DNA from: Dysgonomonas sp. ZJ279
Lineage (GTDB): Bacteria > Bacteroidota > Bacteroidia > Bacteroidales > Dysgonomonadaceae
Reading direction: 5' to 3'
NCBI RefSeq assembly: GCF_011039205.1
Contig: NZ_JAAKEL010000017.1
Location: forward strand, 1-64,000
DNA length: 64,000 bases
Shown here one piece after another: positions 62,231 to 64,000 of this stretch. Below the pieces are notes generated by a model. The model was not told where the DNA came from, did not search any database, and worked only from the letters and a program-made list of their open reading frames with translations. A program made the position numbers and the translations under genes. Positions within the stretch are counted from its first letter, which is position 1, and every line of letters starts with the position of its first letter.

Positions 62231-62286
62231 AGAGAATATTTTTTGAGAAATAAGGATTTATACATCCTACTCAAATTTTATTCTCT
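62231..62286. repeat. large imperfect hairpin between integrase and methyltransferase genes
   Basis: AGAGAATA pairs with TATTCTCT, TTTTGAG with CTCAAA, and AGGAT with ATCCT, giving a nested hairpin of about 56 bases. It follows the integrase stop by 30 bases. A terminator or recombination-related site are both possible. Confidence 0.5.
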
Positions 62287-62456
62287 TTGTATTAGTTACT
62301 TAATAAAATTAAAGATGTGATGATTAAAATTGATAGGATAAAATGACTAAATTTGGAGATAAAAGGAAGATTGACCAAAATATTGTATTTTACAATTAAT
62401 AAAATGAATGCGATATAAAAATCATATTTTTATATATTGGAAAAAATAAAGAGTAA

Positions 62457-63362
62457 ATGAGTAAATTAAAAAAAGATATAAACTATTTCTTAAATAAAGT
62501 TATTCAAGGAGATTGTTTAGAAATACTACCTGAAATTCCAGATAAATCAATTGATCTTATTTTATGTGATCTTCCATATGGTACTACTCAAAATAAATGG
62601 GATTCAGTTATAGATCTAAATGAATTATGGAATGAGTACAAAAGGATTATAAAAGATAATGGAGCAATTATCCTTACTTCACAAGGGGTGTTTACTGCTA
62701 AATTAATTTTGAGTAATGAGGAATGGTTTAAATATAAAATTGTTTGGATAAAATCTAAATCTACTAACTTTTTGAATGCAAAAAAACAACCACTTCGAAA
62801 ACATGAAGATATTTGCGTTTTTTATAAAAAGCAACCTACGTATACACCACAGATGACAAAAGGGAAAAAATATGATAAAGGTGTTAGAAAAGATCAACTG
62901 ACAGGTAGTTATGGAGATTTTAAACCCCAGCATGTCAAAAGTGAAGGAGACCGATACCCTCATGATATTATGTTCTTTGAAGAAAAAAAGATAGATGACT
63001 TTGTTTATGTCAAAACAGCGGAATCAGAAGGGGAGGTTTATCATCCAACACAAAAACCAATCGAGCTTGGAAGATATCTCGTTAAGACATATTCAAATCC
63101 CAATGATATAATATTAGACAATGCCTGTGGAAGCGGAAGTTTCTTACTATCTGCCTTATTAGAAGGTAGACAATTTATTGGAATAGAAAAAAATGAGGAT
63201 GTTCTACTTCATAAAGTAAATCCGACAGATTATGTTCGAGTTTGTTTAGATCGAATTAAAGAACTAATACTCAAAAAAAACACAAAAAAGAAAATTAAAA
63301 GTCTTTTTAAAGACCCCATAGCTAAGTTTCACACTATTAACTATTATCATGAAGAGAAATGA
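62457..63362 (+). CDS. DNA methyltransferase (beta class, N4/N6)
   Basis: 301 residues. Catalytic motif IV is DLPYG at about 37-41 (ILCDLPYGTTQNKWD). The HPTQKP segment near 198-203 and the SAM-binding motif I DNACGSGSF (about 220-228) come later, the order of beta-class amino methyltransferases. The DLPY form instead of DPPY is allowed. It modifies adenine-N6 or cytosine-N4 in DNA. The next gene overlaps it by 14 bases, as expected for a restriction-modification pair. Confidence 0.92.
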   Translation: MSKLKKDINYFLNKVIQGDCLEILPEIPDKSIDLILCDLPYGTTQNKWDSVIDLNELWNEYKRIIKDNGAIILTSQGVFTAKLILSNEEWFKYKIVWIKSKSTNFLNAKKQPLRKHEDICVFYKKQPTYTPQMTKGKKYDKGVRKDQLTGSYGDFKPQHVKSEGDRYPHDIMFFEEKKIDDFVYVKTAESEGEVYHPTQKPIELGRYLVKTYSNPNDIILDNACGSGSFLLSALLEGRQFIGIEKNEDVLLHKVNPTDYVRVCLDRIKELILKKNTKKKIKSLFKDPIAKFHTINYYHEEK

Positions 63363-64000
63363 AAGAGATTGGGCAGGTCAACTTATAAGTTGGATAAAAG
63401 AAGCTATAAATGAAGGACGAACTGTATTTAGTGATGCTACTAATGATACAGGAGTTAAACTTGAATCAGGCAAAACAAAATTTCCTGACATCTTGCTTTT
63501 TACAGATAAGATTTCTGGTATTGTCTTTAATGGATGGGAACTTAAATTCCCGGATACAAATGTAGATGATAAGGAGATGTTGAAAAATGCCTTGGAGAAA
63601 GCAGAACGTCTAAGATCTGATTCCTTTGTAACATGGAATGGAGTGGAAGCAATCATATGGAAAATTGAAGATAATAATTATTCGTTAGAATCTCTCTCTA
63701 TAATAAAGAAATATCACAAAGAGGCTAGTATTAACAGCCGTGATGACCTCTCTGATCCTATTAAATATAATCGAAACGAAGCCCTTCTAAAAAGAAGAGC
63801 AAACGAAATCCTACATGATCTTGGACAGCTTTATGAAAGAGGCGAGTTAAAACAAGCTATCAATATTACAGGAAATATAGTAGAAGCTGTGACTTCAGTT
63901 TCACATATAGTTATTCCTCAAATACAGAAAACAATTCTTATAGAGAAAGGCAGAAGTAAGGCATTTAGAATTGCTTATAATGAGTGGAAAATATATGAAA
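63349..64000 (+). CDS. putative restriction endonuclease, partial at window end
   Basis: The frame from the ATG at 63349 stays open to the window end (217 codons seen), so it is incomplete. Residues 45-75 contain TKFPDILLF and IVFNGWELKFP, a PD-(D/E)xK-like nuclease core (Asp, then Glu-x-Lys). The later part is helical (KQAINITGNIVEAVTSVSHI). The 14-base overlap with the methyltransferase gene supports a restriction partner of the same system. Its full length and recognition site are unknown. Confidence 0.75.
   Translation, partial: MKRNERDWAGQLISWIKEAINEGRTVFSDATNDTGVKLESGKTKFPDILLFTDKISGIVFNGWELKFPDTNVDDKEMLKNALEKAERLRSDSFVTWNGVEAIIWKIEDNNYSLESLSIIKKYHKEASINSRDDLSDPIKYNRNEALLKRRANEILHDLGQLYERGELKQAINITGNIVEAVTSVSHIVIPQIQKTILIEKGRSKAFRIAYNEWKIYE

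Noticed and set aside
1-64000. A CRISPR array
   Set aside because: The only regular short repeats are coding repeats (30,001-30,414), DGR repeats and the 11-base right-end repeats; none have CRISPR-like spacers.

Overview
The window looks like a chromosome segment of a low-GC Bacteroidales bacterium, most like Dysgonomonas or a close relative. The evidence is the Bacteroidetes-type promoters (TTTG, about 19-23 bases, then TAnnTTTG), the gene content (a DUF4954 beta-helix protein, pyrophosphate-dependent phosphofructokinase, a PCMD lipoprotein, a GldF-GldG fusion, S74-type chaperone-tail proteins) and Bacteroidetes-style tRNAs. The genus is an inference; nothing here proves it.

Region 1 (1 to about 12,000) is one end of a Mu-like transposable prophage. 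A divergent switch (LexA-like repressor at 10,892 rightward; small HTH gene at 10,778 leftward) controls a long leftward early operon. It encodes a MuA-type transposase, a MuB-type ATPase, a second P-loop ATPase, a GemA/gp16-like protein, a Gam-like nuclease inhibitor, a DUF4494 protein, an XRE regulator and a HAD phosphatase. Embedded in this operon is a complete diversity-generating retroelement (DGR): a reverse transcriptase with YADD and the DGR-type IGNYLSQ motif, a 75-base template repeat (TR, 2828..2902), and three 75-base variable repeats (VRs) in three small genes. All 14 mismatches of VR1, all 15 of VR2 and 15 of 16 of VR3 fall on TR adenines, the signature of adenine mutagenesis. 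VR3 lies 7 kb from the TR, in a gene just ahead of the transposase gene, so the diversified proteins belong to the early operon rather than to a tail-fibre locus. No Avd-like gene is seen; an unrelated 105-residue gene overlaps the RT gene instead. This is the most notable system in the window. The prophage is interrupted at its left by what looks like the end of an insertion sequence.

Region 2 (about 12,000 to 60,900) is host chromosome: small membrane and lipoprotein genes, two XRE regulators with a shared operator-like palindrome, a porin, an NhaC antiporter, an M23 peptidase, tRNA-Glu and rpsT, sugar-metabolism genes (PfkB kinase, class II aldolase, nucleotidyltransferase, PPi-PFK), initiator tRNA-Met, a 23-residue-repeat secreted protein, DPP-IV peptidase and lipA, four tandem secreted proteins sharing an S74-like tail, a GH20 hexosaminidase, mdh, pabB/pabC, mscL, a GldF-GldG fusion, ligA and dapA. 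Three damaged genes (DUF418 remnant, DUF1398 with one stop codon, probably a shortened GNAT gene) and a 144-bp inverted-repeat element also lie here.

Region 3 (60,830 to 64,000) begins with tRNA-Arg(ACG), followed at once by a tyrosine integrase, a DNA methyltransferase and the start of a putative restriction endonuclease that runs off the window. This is the left edge of a tRNA-associated island carrying a restriction-modification system.
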